Of a stretch of 64,000 bases of DNA, positions 45,446 through 57,200 are shown piece after piece (position 1 is the first letter of the stretch; every line of letters starts with the position of its first letter). This DNA comes from Antedon mediterranea (Eukaryota > Echinodermata > Crinoidea > Comatulida > Antedonidae), in the NCBI RefSeq assembly GCF_964355755.1, contig NC_092679.1, positions 9,972,932 to 10,036,931 on the forward strand. The letters are read 5' to 3'. Position numbers and translations under genes: made by a program. The notes beneath the pieces are model-generated. The model was not told where the DNA came from. It searched no databases and saw only the letters and a list, made by a program, of their open reading frames with translations.

Positions 45446-46260
45446 TATTGCCATTTATGCAAATTTACTGGGCTAACATCATCTTACAGAGCCATAGTAA
45501 CTAGTTATGTCAAAAAATAAAAGGATCGAAATTTGGTCATTTTCCGAAAATTTCCCTGCGGGGGACAACGGGAATTTTCTCGAAAAACAACCAAAATGTC
45601 CACCTTTTAAAATTCAATAATTAGGCTATAATATATGCATTTATGCACATATATTGTGTTAACACCATCTTATAGAGCCATAGTAACTAGTTATGTTAAA
45701 AAATAAAAGGGTCGAAATTTTGCCATTTTCCGAAAATTTCACTGCGGGGGAACCATAGGAATTTTTTCGAAAAATGGCAAAAATTCCCAATTTTTAAAAT
45801 TCAATAATTATGCATTATGCTATAACGTTGCCATTTATACAGATATATTTTGCTAACATTAACCAAAATGTCCACCGTTTAAAATTCAATAATTAGGCTA
45901 TAATATTGCCATTTATAAACATATATTGTGTTAACATCATCTTATAAAGCCATAGTAACGAGTTATGTCAAAAAATAAAAGGGTCGAAATTTGGCCATTT
46001 TTCGAAAATTTCCCTACGGGAGATTATATGAATTTTTTCGAAAAATGGCAAAATTTTCCACTTTTAAAAATTAAATAATTATGCTATAATATTGCCATTT
46101 ATACAGATATATTTTGCTAACATCATCTTATAGAGCCATAGTAATGAATTATATCAAAAAATAAAAGGCTTGAAATTTGGCCATTTTTCGAAAATTTTCT
46201 GCGGGGGACCATAGGATTTTTTCGAAAAATTACTAAAATTTCCAATTTTTAAAATTCAAA
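45446..46260 (-). repeat. AT-rich tandem repeat block, inverted copy
   Basis: It contains the same unit as 32240-34158 but reverse-complemented: CATCATCTTAYAGAGCCATA occurs near 45479, 45664, 45938 and 46121, with the GGCCATTTTTCGAAAA hairpin partners between. The copies are more diverged than the forward blocks. It ends abruptly at 46260 in AAAATTCAAA against the satellite. Confidence 0.85.
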
Positions 46261-48075
46261 GAGAGATAGATCAGTGAGAGAGAGATAGATCAGTGAGAGA
46301 GAGATAGATCAGCGAGAGACAGATAGATCAGCGAGAGAGAGATAGATCAGCGAGAGAGATAGATCAGCGAGAGAGAGATAGATCAGCGAGAGAGAGATAG
46401 AGCAGCGAGAGAAACAGATAGATCAGCGAGAGAGAGATAGATCAGCGAGAGAGAGATAGATCAGCGAGAGAGAGATAGATCAGCGAGAGAGAGATAGATC
46501 AGCGAGAGAGAGAGAGAGAGAGAGATAGATCAGCGAGAGAGAGATAGATCAGCGAGAGAGAGATAGATAAGCGAGAGAGAGAGAGATAGATCAGCGAGAG
46601 AGAGAGATAGATCAGCGTGAGAGAGATATATCAGCGAGAGAGAGATAGATCAGCGAGAGAGAGATAGATCAGCGAGAGAGAGATAGATCAGCGAGAGAGA
46701 GAGATAGATCAGCGAGAGAGACAGATAGATCAGCGAGAGAGAGATAGATCAGCGAGAGAGAGATAGATCAGCAAGAGAGAGATAGATCAGCGAGAGAGAG
46801 ATAGATCAGCGAGAGAGAGAGATAGATCAGCGAGAGAGAGATAGATCAGCGAGAGAGAGATAGATCAGCGACAGAGAGATAGATCAGCGAGAGAGAGAGA
46901 GATAGATCAGCGAGAGAGAGATATATCAGCGAGAGAGAGATAGATAGATCAGCGAGAGAGAGATAGATAAGCGAGAGAGACAGATAGATCAGCGAGAGAG
47001 AGATAGATCAGCGAGAGAGAGATAGATCAGCGAGAGAGAGATAGATCAGCGAGAGAGAGAGAGAGATAGATCAGCGAGAGAGAGATAGATCAGCGAGAGA
47101 GAGATAGATCAGCGAGAGAGAGAGATAGATCAGCGAGAGAGAGATAGATAAGCGAGAGTGAGATAGATCAGTGAGAGAGAGAGAGATAGATCAGCGAGAG
47201 ATAGATAGATCGGCGAGAGAGAGAGATAGATCAGCGAGAGAGAGAGATAGATCAGCGAGAGAGAGATAGATCAGCGAGAGAGATAGATCAGCGAGAGATA
47301 GATAGATCAGCGAGAGAGAGATAGATCAGCGAGAGAGAGATAGATCAGCGAGAGATATATAGATCAGCGAGAGAGAGATAGATAGATCAGCGAGAGAGAG
47401 ATAGATAGATCAGCGAAAGAGAGAGATAGATAGATCAGCGTGAGAGAGATAGATAGATCAGCGAGAGACAGATAGATAGATCAGCGAGAGACAGATAGAT
47501 AGATCAGCGAGAGAGAGAGAGAGAGATAGATCAGCGAGAGAGAGAGATAGATCAGCGAGAGAGAGATAGATCAGCGAGAGATAGATAGATCAGCGAGAGA
47601 GAGATAGATCAGCGAGAGAGATAGATCAGCGAGAGAGAGATAGATCAGCGAGAGAGAGTTAGATCAGCGAGAGAGAGATAGATCAGCGAGAGAGAGTTAG
47701 ATCAGCGAGAGAGAGATAGATCAGCGAGATAGAGAGATAGATAGATCAGCGAGAGAGAGATAGATAGATCAGCGAGAGAGAGATAGATAAATCAGCGAGA
47801 GAGAGATAGATCAGCGAGAGAGAGATAGATCAGCGAGAGAGAGATAGATCAGCGAGAGAGATATAGATCAGCGAGAGATAGATAGATCAGCGAGAGAGAT
47901 AGATCAGCGAGAGAGAGAGATTGATCAGCGAGAGAGAGATAGATCAGCGAGAGAGAGATAGATCAACGAGAGTTAAATAGATCAGCGAGAGAGAGAGATA
48001 GATAGATCAGCGAGAGAGAGATAGATAGATCAGCGAGAGAGAGATAGATAGATCAGCGAGAGAGAGATAGATAGA

Positions 48076-48114
<39 letters not shown>

Positions 48115-48263
48115 TCAGCGAGAGAGAGATAGATCAGCGAGAGAGAGAGATAGATCAGCGAGAGAGAGGTAGATCAGCGAGAGAGAGATAGATCAGCGAG
48201 AGAGAGATAGATCAGTGAAAGAGAGATAGATCAGCGAGAGAGAGATAGATCAGCGAGAGAGAG
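46261..48263 (+). repeat. Satellite island, same monomer and orientation as left array
   Basis: About 2.0 kb of the ~19-bp GA/GATA monomer lies between an inverted (left) and a forward (right) AT-rich block. The last ~100 bp, including the AGAGAGAGGTAGATC and CAGTGAAAGAG variants, matches 32140-32239, so the duplicated segment that includes the AT-rich block also carried the satellite edge. No gene. Confidence 0.95.
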
Positions 48264-50040
48264 TACATTTTTGCCATTTTTCGAAAAAAATCTTATGGTC
48301 CCCAGCAGGAAAATTTATCGAAAAATGGCCAAATTTCGACCCTTTTACTTTTTGACATAACTAGTTACTATGGCTCTATAAGATGATGTTAACACAATAT
48401 ATGTCCATAAATGGCAAAATTATAGCATAATTGTTTATTTTTAAAAAGTGTAAAATTTTTGCCATTTTCGACCCTTTTATATTTTGACATAAGTAGTTGC
48501 TATGGCTCTATAAGATGATATCAGCACAATATATGTGCATAAATGGCAATATTATAGCATAATTTTTGAATTTTAAAAAGTGGAAATTTTAGTCATTTTT
48601 CGAAGAAATTCCTATGGTTCCCCCCAGGGAAATTTTCGCAAAAATGGCCAAATTTTAACCCTTTTATTTTTTGACATAACTAGTTACTATGGCTCTATAA
48701 GATGATGTTAGCACAATATATTTGCATAAATGCCAATATTATAGCATAATTATTGAATTTTAAAAAGTTGAAATTTTGGCCATTTTTCGAAAAAATTCCT
48801 ATGGTCCCCAGCATGGAAATTTTCGAAAAATGGCCAAATTTTGTACATTTTATTTTTTGACATAACTAGTTACTATAGCTCTATAAGATGATGTTAGCAC
48901 AATATAATTATTTGCATAAATGGCAATATTATAGCATAATTTTTGAATTTTTAACAATGAAAATTTTGACCATTTTTCGAAAAAAAATCCTATGGTTCTT
49001 CCCTGCAGGGAAATTTTCGCAAAAATGGCAAAATTTCGACCCTTTTATTTCTTGACATAACTAGTTACTATGGCTCTATAAGATGATGTTAAAACAATAT
49101 ATGCGCATAAATGGCAATATTATAGCCTAATTATAGAATTTTGAAAATTGGAAATTTTTGCCATTTTTCGAAAAAATTCCTATGGTCCTCCGCAGGGAAA
49201 TTTTCGCAAAAATGGCCAAACATCAAACCTTTTATTAGTCGCGTGGACGCGACTCTACAGTTCACTATGTCGGTCGGTCTGACTGTCGGTCCGGTATCAC
49301 TTTGCGTTTTATCGCTTTTCTGTACTTTTGAACTGTTTTGATGTACAGAAAAGTTTTAAAGTACATTACTTTTTGAAAGTTCATTTATTTCTGAGAGCAC
49401 GCAACTTATTGTTGTTGGCCTTGTTTTTTTACATAACGACTTACTATGGCTGTATAAGATGATGTTAAAACAATATATGTGCATAAATGGCAATATTATA
49501 GCCTAATTATAGAATTAAAAAAGGTGCACATTTTGGTCGTTTTCGAAAAAAATCGTGTGGTCCCCCGCAGGGAAATTGTCGCAAAAATGGCAATATTATA
49601 GCATAATTATTGAATTTTAAAAAGTGGGAATTTTGGCCATTTTTCGACCCTTTTATTTTTTTGACATAACTAGCTGCTATGTCTCTATACGATGATGTTA
49701 ACACAATATATTTGCATAAATGCCAATATTATAGCATAATTATTGAATTTGAAAAAGTGGAAATTTTGGCGATTTTTTGAAAAAATGCCTATGGTCCCCA
49801 GCAGGGAAATTTTCGAAAAATGGCCAAATTTTGTACCTTTTATTTTTTGACATAACTAGTTACTATGGCTCTATAAGATGATGTTAGCACAATATATTTG
49901 GAAAAATGGCGATATTATAGCATAATTATTGAATTTTCGAATTTTAAAAAGTGTAAATTGTCGCCATTTTTCGAAAAAAAAACTTATGGTCCCCCTCGGG
50001 GAAATTTTCGAAAAATGGCCAAATTTAGACCCTTTTATTT
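48264..50040 (+). repeat. AT-rich tandem repeat block, copy 2 (eight units)
   Basis: It is a near-identical copy of 32240-34158, offset by about 16.0 kb at its start. By eye there are only scattered single-base changes. It lacks one short unit (the one marked near 32806 in copy 1) and eight bases of the TCGG tract, which together account for the ~141-bp length difference. Markers lie near 48378, 48510, 48698, 48882, 49080, 49452, 49688 and 49880. Confidence 0.92.
49236..49435 (+). other. Second copy of the AGTCGCGT-palindrome insertion
   Basis: The palindrome AGTCGCGTGGACGCGACT lies at 49237-49254, followed by the shortened GTCGGTCGGTCTGACTGTCG tract. Content and boundaries match 33345-33540. 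No gene is supported. Confidence 0.6.
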
Positions 50041-50578
50041 TAATAGTCTATTTATATGAAATGAATGATCAATCAATGAAAAATAATGCCATGCAACTTT
50101 GTTTCTGATTTTAAAAAAGGTCCACTTGTTTAGGCCTGACATTTACAACCCTCAAAATATCTCACTTTCAAAAACAATATTTATTTTCCATTAAAAAAAA
50201 AAGAAAAAAATATTCGTAGAGGTTCGAAGCCACTACTGCGAGAACTCAAACCTGAGCACTACCGGTCACGCCACAAACCAGTAGATAACAGAAGAGCTGA
50301 TAACAGTCTATTTGTATGAAATGAATGATCAATCAATGAAAAATAATGCCATGCAACTTTTTTTCTGATTGAAAAAAATGTCCACTTGTTTAGGCCTGAC
50401 ATTTACAACCCTCAAAATATCTCACTTTCAAAAACAATATTTATTTTCAAATAAAAAAAAAATATCCTTACAGGTTCGAACCCACTACTGGGAGCACTCA
50501 AAACTGAGCATTACCCGTTATGCCATAATGTAGTACACGACAGAACAGTTTATAATAGTCTATTTATAAGTGTATTAC
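50041..50578 (-). repeat. tRNA-like monomer array, block 3
   Basis: Two monomers follow the AT-rich block at the same junction as in the left copy (TTTTAATAGTCTATTTATATG). B-box sequences on the minus strand are GGCTTCGAAC (degraded) and GGTTCGAACC. The second unit becomes divergent after GCCATAATGTAGTACACG and the array is broken near 50578 by unrelated sequence. Confidence 0.75.
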
Positions 50579-50630
50579 GTAATTCATCATTACGTCATAA
50601 ATATCATATTAACCTTTTTAAAACCAAAAT

Positions 50631-50702
50631 GGCCAGTTAGCTCAGACGACTGAGCGTCGTGTTGACAACACGTATGTCGTGGTTTCGATTCTCACGCTGG
50701 TC
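50631..50702 (+). tRNA. tRNA-like sequence, anticodon GAC (Val type)
   Basis: The 72-nt sequence folds as acceptor GGCCAGT/GCTGGTC (7 pairs with wobbles), D stem GCTC/GAGC, anticodon stem TCGTG/CACGT (4 of 5) and loop TTGACAA (anticodon GAC). The T arm is GTGGT-TTCGATT-CTCAC with the 53-61 pair broken. The A box TTAGCTCAGACGACTG and B box GTTTCGATTC are recognisable. Eukaryotes normally read valine GTC with an AAC/IAC tRNA, and no T run follows the 3' end, so a SINE head is more likely than a working tRNA. Confidence 0.6.
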
Positions 50703-50960
50703 GGTGGAATAGAGTTAAAGGTATGCGACCAACTGTGTTTGTGGTTCACAGAATTTACGTCCTCCTTTCCACCACACATCTTGAGAAGGCACTAGAAATG
50801 CATCTGGTGATGATGTGGTGGAAACGACCCCAAGGCCGTGGCAGGGCCTTAGTGCTGAGGCAGGGAGAGCACATTTTTAAATTTTTTTGGGGGCTTTCGC
50901 TACATCTATTTGATCTCGTAAATTTTATGTTTAGCGCCCTCAATTTAATGTAAAAAGAAA
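50631..50960 (+). mobile_element. Putative tRNA-derived SINE
   Basis: The tRNA-like head (50631-50702) runs into about 250 bp of GC-richer sequence unlike the surrounding AT-rich repeats. This includes GGTGGAAACGACCCCAAGGC and the hairpin AAGGCCGTGGCAGGGCCTT. It ends in an A-rich stretch (AATGTAAAAAGAAATTAATT). No target-site duplication was found by eye and no second copy lies in the window. A 76-codon frame here (50723-50953) has no recognisable domain. Confidence 0.45.
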
Positions 50961-52055
50961 TTAATTTATATTCGTTACGTGTTTAGAAGAGAATGTATGT
51001 CTCACCGTTGTTTGGTATGCCGTTTGTTATTATGGAAATGAGTTTTTGCAGGTGTAGTGGGAAAGATGGTATTGTTAGTAATTCGCGGTCAACACGCCAC
51101 ACTGTTGGATTTTGATTTCGTTAATCAATGTTGCTACATTGGTAGCGAAATGTCCGATTCGTGCAAGATATTGTATTTTAATATGTTATGAATAAACATT
51201 TATGGATGGTAGTTGGTGTGTATGGCCGCACCGTCCCAGAATAAACCTGTTTTAAACAGATAATTTGTCTCCGATGATTTTTGTATGGAGTTAATGGAGA
51301 GTGAAATAGATCAAATATAGAACATTTGCAAAGATGCCGATTTCCAGACTGATTTCGAAACTTAGACTAATGCCGCCGCCGGTCTTGGCCTTAGGCATAT
51401 ACGAAGTCGAGTTTTTAAAGTAGAAAACTCTACCTAAACTTTTGAATTCGCATCTGGATAGTTGAATTTTTAACAAAATATCATAAATATCATAGGTGAT
51501 TAGCCTATGTATGGTAATAAGTATAAGTATAAGTGCAATTCTGGGCTCTATTTTCATTATTAGCTCTGCCCCAAACATGGTGGGCTAGTAGGCCTACTGG
51601 AGACCTAATATTTAATTTCATATTTCAATGAATAGGTGCACTTTCCGGGGACAAGCTCTATTGTCCTTGTTAGTCTTATATATTTTGCTTCATATAATTT
51701 CAAATCATGTAAAGTACCATTTTCAGGCGGGAGTCTGTGCAACTATATTTTTTTATTTTAAACAGTTTGGTATGCCGTCGTGGTTGTTATGCAAATGAGC
51801 TTGTGCACGTGTATTATGGGGAAGATAATATGGTAATCATTCGCGGTCAACACGCCACACTGTTAAATTTTGATGCTGTTAATATTTACATTAGAATATG
51901 GTTCAAATCATGTAAATAAAACATTTTCCAGGCGGGAACCCAGCAGCTCTCGAAAAGAACTCCAGGTGGAAAAGAAGTTCACCCATGAGCACTGAATATG
52001 AAGGAGCACATTGGCTTCTTTTGAAGGCTTTATGGCAGTCTTTTTACATGTATTT
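50961..52055. repeat. Insertion in array with a 120-bp direct repeat; no gene seen
   Basis: Two related stretches, 51011-51129 and 51766-51885, share TTTGGTATGCCGT, GTTATTATGGAAATGAG-like sequence and CGCGGTCAACACGCCACACT. A second pair, TCAAATCATGTAAAGTACC near 51700 and TCAAATCATGTAAATAAAAC near 51905, each leads to TTTTCCAGGCGGGA-type sequence. The segment is thus internally duplicated and not an ordinary unique intergenic region. The short open frames show no conserved motif. At 52056 the tRNA-like array resumes. Confidence 0.6.
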
Positions 52056-54288
52056 GATTTCAAAAACAATATTTATTTTCAATTTAAAAAAAAAAAGAAA
52101 AAAATATTCCTAGAGGTTCGAACCCACTACTGAGAGAACTCAAACCTGAGCATTACCGGTGACGCCACAAACCAGTAGATGAGTGAAGAGCTGATAATAG
52201 TTTATTTATATGAAATGAATGATCCATCAATGTAAAATGATGTTATGCAACTTTGTTTCTGATTTAAAAAAAGGTCCACTTGGTTAGGCTTGACATTTAA
52301 AACCATAAAAATATCTCACTTTCAAAAACAATATTTATTTTCAAATAAAAAAAAAAGAAAAAAAATATCCCTAGAAGTTCGAACCCACTATTAAAATCAC
52401 TCAAACCTGAGCATTACCCGTTACGCCGCAAACCAGTATATGACTGAAGAGCTGATAAAAGTCTATTTATATGAAATGGATGATCAATCAATGAAAAATA
52501 ATGCCATGCAACTTTGTTTCTGATTTTAAAAAAGGTTCACTTGTTTAGGCCTGACAGTTGAAACCCTCAAAATATCTCACTTTCAAAAACAATATTTATT
52601 TCCAATTAAAAAAAAAAGAAAAAAATACCCGTATAGGTTCGAACCCACTACTGAGAGCACTCAAGCCTAAACATTACCCGTTACGCCCCAAACCAGTAGA
52701 TGACTGAGGAGCTGATAATAGTCTATATATATGAAATGAATGATCAATGAATGAAAAATAATGCCATGCAACTTTGTTTCTGATTTTAAAAAATGTCCAC
52801 TTGTTTAGGCCTGACATTTACAATCCTCAAAATATCTCACTTTTAAAAAACCATATTTATTTTCTATTTAAAAAAAAAAGATAGAAAAATATCCCTAGAG
52901 GTTCGACCCACTACTCAGAGAACTCAAACCTGAGCATTACCCGTTACGCCACAAACCAGTAGATGACTGAGGAGCTGATAATAGTCTATTTATATGAAAT
53001 GAATGATCAATCAATGAAAAATAATGCCAAGCAACTTTGTTTCTGATTTTAAAAAAGGTTCACTTGTTTAGGCCTGACATTCACAACCCTAAAAAATATC
53101 TCATTTTCACAAAAAATATTTATTTTCAATAAGAAAAAAAAAGCAATATCCCTAGAGGCTCGACCCACTACTCAGAGCACTCAACCCTGGGTATTACCTG
53201 TTACGCCACAAACCAGTAGATAACTGAACAGCTGATAATAGTCTATTTATATGAATTTAATGATCAATCAATGAAAAATAATGCCATGCCACTTTGTTTC
53301 TGATTTAAAAAAAAGGTTCATTTGTTTAGGCCTGACATTTACAACCCTCAAAATATCTCAATTTCAAAAAAAATATTTATTTTCAATTTAAAAAAAAAAG
53401 AAATGAAATATCCCTAGAGGTCCGAACCCACTACTGCGAGCACTCAAACTTGAGCATTACCCGTTACGCCTCAAACCATTAGATGACTGAAGAGCTGATA
53501 ATACTCTATTTATATGAAATGAATAATAAATCAATGAAAAATAATGCCATGCAACTTTGTTTCTGATTTTAAAAAAGGTTCACTTGTTTAGGCCTGACAT
53601 TTACAACCCTCAAAATATCTCACTTTCAAAAACAATATTTATTTTAAATAAAAAAAAAATAAAAAAACAAAATATCAGTAGAGGTTCGAACCCACTAGTG
53701 AGAGCACTCAAACTTGAGCATTACCCGTTACGCCACAAACCAGTAGATGACTGAAGAGCTGATAATACTCTATTTATATGAAATAAATAATAAATCAATG
53801 AAAAATAATGCCATGCAACTTTGTTTCTGATTTTAAAAAAGGTCCACTTGTTTAGGCCTGACATTTACAACCCTCAAAATATCTCACTTTCAAAAACAAT
53901 ATTTATTTTCAATTTAAAAATATCTCACTTTCAAAAACAATATTTATTTTCAGTTAAAAAAAAAGAAAGAAAAATAATATTCGTAGAGATTCGAACCCAC
54001 TACTGCGAGAACTCAAACCTGAGCACTACCGGTTACGCCACAAACCGGTAGATGAGTGAAGAGCTGATAATAGTCTATTTATATGAAATGAATGATCCAT
54101 CAATGTAAAATAATGTTATGCAACTTTGTTTCTGATTTTAAAAAAGGTCCACTTGGTTAGGCTTGACATTTAAAACCATAAAAATATCTCACTTTCAAAA
54201 ACAATATTTATTTTCAAATAAAAAAAAAAAGAAAAAAAATATTCCTAGAGGTTCGAACCCCATACTGAGATAACTCAAACCTGAGCAT
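52056..54288 (-). repeat. tRNA-like monomer array, block 4, truncated by inverted satellite
   Basis: Monomer starts are at 52196, 52457, 52717, 52980, 53237, 53500, 53764 and 54069 (about 257-264 bp, except 305 bp for the unit at 53764, which has the internal 40-bp duplication). Minus-strand A and B boxes and T runs are kept in most units. The last two units (long A then B) match the order at 34159-34724. The final B unit stops at AACCTGAGCAT and switches directly to CT satellite, so the junction cuts through a monomer. Confidence 0.82.
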
Positions 54289-57200
54289 ATCTCTCTCTCT
54301 CTCGCTGATCTATCTCTCTCTCGCTGATCTATCTATCTCTCTCGCTGATCTATCTCTTTCTCGCTGATCTATCTCTCTCTCTCTATCGCTGATCTATCTC
54401 TCTCTCGCTGATCTATCTATCTCTCGCTGACCTATCTCTCTCTCGCTGATCAATATCTCTCTCGCTGATCTATATCTCTCTCGCTGATCTATCTCTCTGT
54501 CGCTGATCTATCTCTCTCTCGCTGATCTTTCTCTATCTCGCTGATCTATCTCTCTCTCTCTCTCTCTCGCTGATCTATCTCTCTCTCGCTGATCTATCTC
54601 TCTCTCGCTGATCTATCTCTCTCTCGCTGATCTATCTCTCTCTCGCTGATCTATCTCTCTCTCGCTGATCTATCTCTCTCTCGCAGATCTTTCTCTATCT
54701 CGCTGATCTATCTCTCTCTCTCTCGCTGATCCATCTCTCTCTCTCGCTGATCCATCTCTCTCTCTCGCTGATCTATCTCTCTCTCGCTGATCTATCTCTC
54801 TCTCGCTGATCTATCTCTCTCGCTGATCTATCTCTCTCGCTGATCTATCTCTCTCTCGCTGATCTATCTCTCTCTCGCTGATCTATCTCTCCCTCTCGCT
54901 GATCTATCTCTCTCTCGCTGATCTATCTCTCTCTCGCTGATCTATCTCTCTCTCTCGCTTATCTATCTCTCTCTCTCGCTTATCTATCTCTCTCTCTCTC
55001 TCTCTCGCTGATCTATCTCTCTCTCGCTGATCTATCTCTCTCTCGCTCATCTATCTCTCTCTCGCTGATCTATCTATCTCTCTCTCGCTGATCTATCTAT
55101 CTCTCTCTCGCTGATCTATCTATCTCTCTCTCGCTGATCTATCTATCTCTCTCTCTCGCTGATCTATCTCTCTCTCGCTGATCTATCTCTCTCTCGCTCA
55201 TCTATCTATCTCTCTCTCGCTAATCTATCTCTCTCGCTGATCTATCTCTCTCTCGCTGATCTATCTATCTCTCTTTTGCTGATCTATCTCTCTCACGCTG
55301 ATCTATCTATCTCTCTCTCACTGATCTATCTATCTCTCTCTCGCTGATCTATCTATCTCTCTCTCGCTGATCTATCTCTCTCTCGCTGATCTATCTCTCT
55401 CTCTCGCTGACCTCTCTCTCTCTCGCTGATCTATCTCTCTCTCGCTGATCTATCTCTCTGTCGCTGATCTTTCTCTCTCTCGCTGATCTTTCTCTCTCTC
55501 GCTGATCTATCTCTCTCTCTCTCGCTGATCTATCTCTCTCTGTCGCTGATCTATCTCTCTCTCTCGCTGATCTATCTCTCTCTCGCTGATCTATCTCTCT
55601 CTCGCTGATCTATATCTCTCTCGCTGAACTATCTCTCCCTCTCGCTGATCTATCTCTCTCTCGCTGATCTATCTCTTTCTCGCTGATCTATCTCTCTCTC
55701 TCGCTGATCTATCTCTCTCTCTCTCTCGCTGATCTATCTCTCTCTCGCTGATGTATCTATCTCTCTCGCTGATCTATCTCTTTCTCGCTGATCTATCTCT
55801 CTCTCTCTCGCTGATCTATCTCTCTCTCGCTGATCTATCTCTCTCTCGCTAATCTATCTCGCTCTCGCTGATCTATCTCTCTCCTCAGAGCGATCTATCT
55901 CTCTCTTGCTGATCTATTTCTCTCTCTCTCTCGCTGATCTATCTATCTCTCGCTGATCTATCTCTCTCTCGCTGATTTATATCTCTCTCGCTGATCTATA
56001 TCTCTCTCGCTGATCTATCTATCTCTCTCTCGCTGATCTATCTCTCTCTCGCTGATCTAACTCTCTCTCGCTGATCTATCTCTCTCTCGCTGATCTATCT
56101 CTCTCTAGCTGATCTCTCTCTCTCCTCTCTCTCTCGCTGATCTATCTCTCTCTCGCTGATCTATCTCTCTCTCGCTGATCTCTCTCTCTCTCGCTGATCT
56201 ATCTCTCTCGCTGATCTATCTCTCTCTTGCTAATCTATCACTCTCTCGCTGATCTATCTCTCTCTCGCTGATCTATCTCTCTCTCTCTGATCTATCTCTC
56301 TCTCTCTCGCTGATCTATCTCTCTCTCGCTAATCTATCTCTCTCTCGCTGATCTATCTCTCTCTCACTGATCTATCTCTCTCTCGCTGATCTTTCTCTCT
56401 CTCGCTGATCTATCTCTCTCTCGCTGATCTATCTCTCTCTCGCTGATCTATATCTCTCTCGCTGATCTGTCTCTCTCTCTCGCTGATCTATCTCTCTCTC
56501 GCTGACCTATCTCTCTCTCTCGCTGATCTTTCTCTCTCTCGCTGATCTATCTCTCTCTTTCGCTGATCTATCTATCTCTCTCTCGCTGATCTATCTCTCT
56601 CGCTGATCTATCTCTCTCTCGCTGATCTATCTCTCTCTCGCTGATCTATCTCTCTCTCGCTGATCTATCTCTCTCTCGCTGATTTATATCTCTCTCGCTG
56701 ATCTATATCTCTCTCGCTGATCTATCTATCTCTCTCTCGCTGATCTATCTCTCTCTCGCTGATCTAACTCTCTCTCGCTGATCTATCTCTCTCTCGCTGA
56801 TCTATCTCTCTCTAGCTGATCTCTCTCTCTCCTCTCTCTCTCGCTGATCTATCTCTCTCTCGCTGATCTATCTCTCTCTCGCTGATCTCTCTCTCTCTCT
56901 CGCTGATCTATCTCTCTCGCTGATCTATCTCTCTCTTGCTAATCTATCACTCTCTCGCTGATCTATCTCTCTCTCGCTGATCTATCTCTCTCTCTCTGAT
57001 CTATCTCTCTCTCTCTCGCTGATCTATCTCTCTCTCGCTAATCTATCTCTCTCTCGCTGATCTATCTCTCTCTCACTGATCTATCTCTCTCTCGCTGATC
57101 TTTCTCTCTCTCGCTGATCTATCTCTCTCTTGCTGATCTATATCTCTCTCGCTGATCTGTCTCTCTCTCTCGCTGATCTATCTCTTTCTCGCTGACCTAT

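Noticed and set aside
50723-50953. 76-codon frame in the putative SINE body
   Set aside because: No domain recognised, and it is overlapped by an equally long minus frame; SINE bodies do not code.
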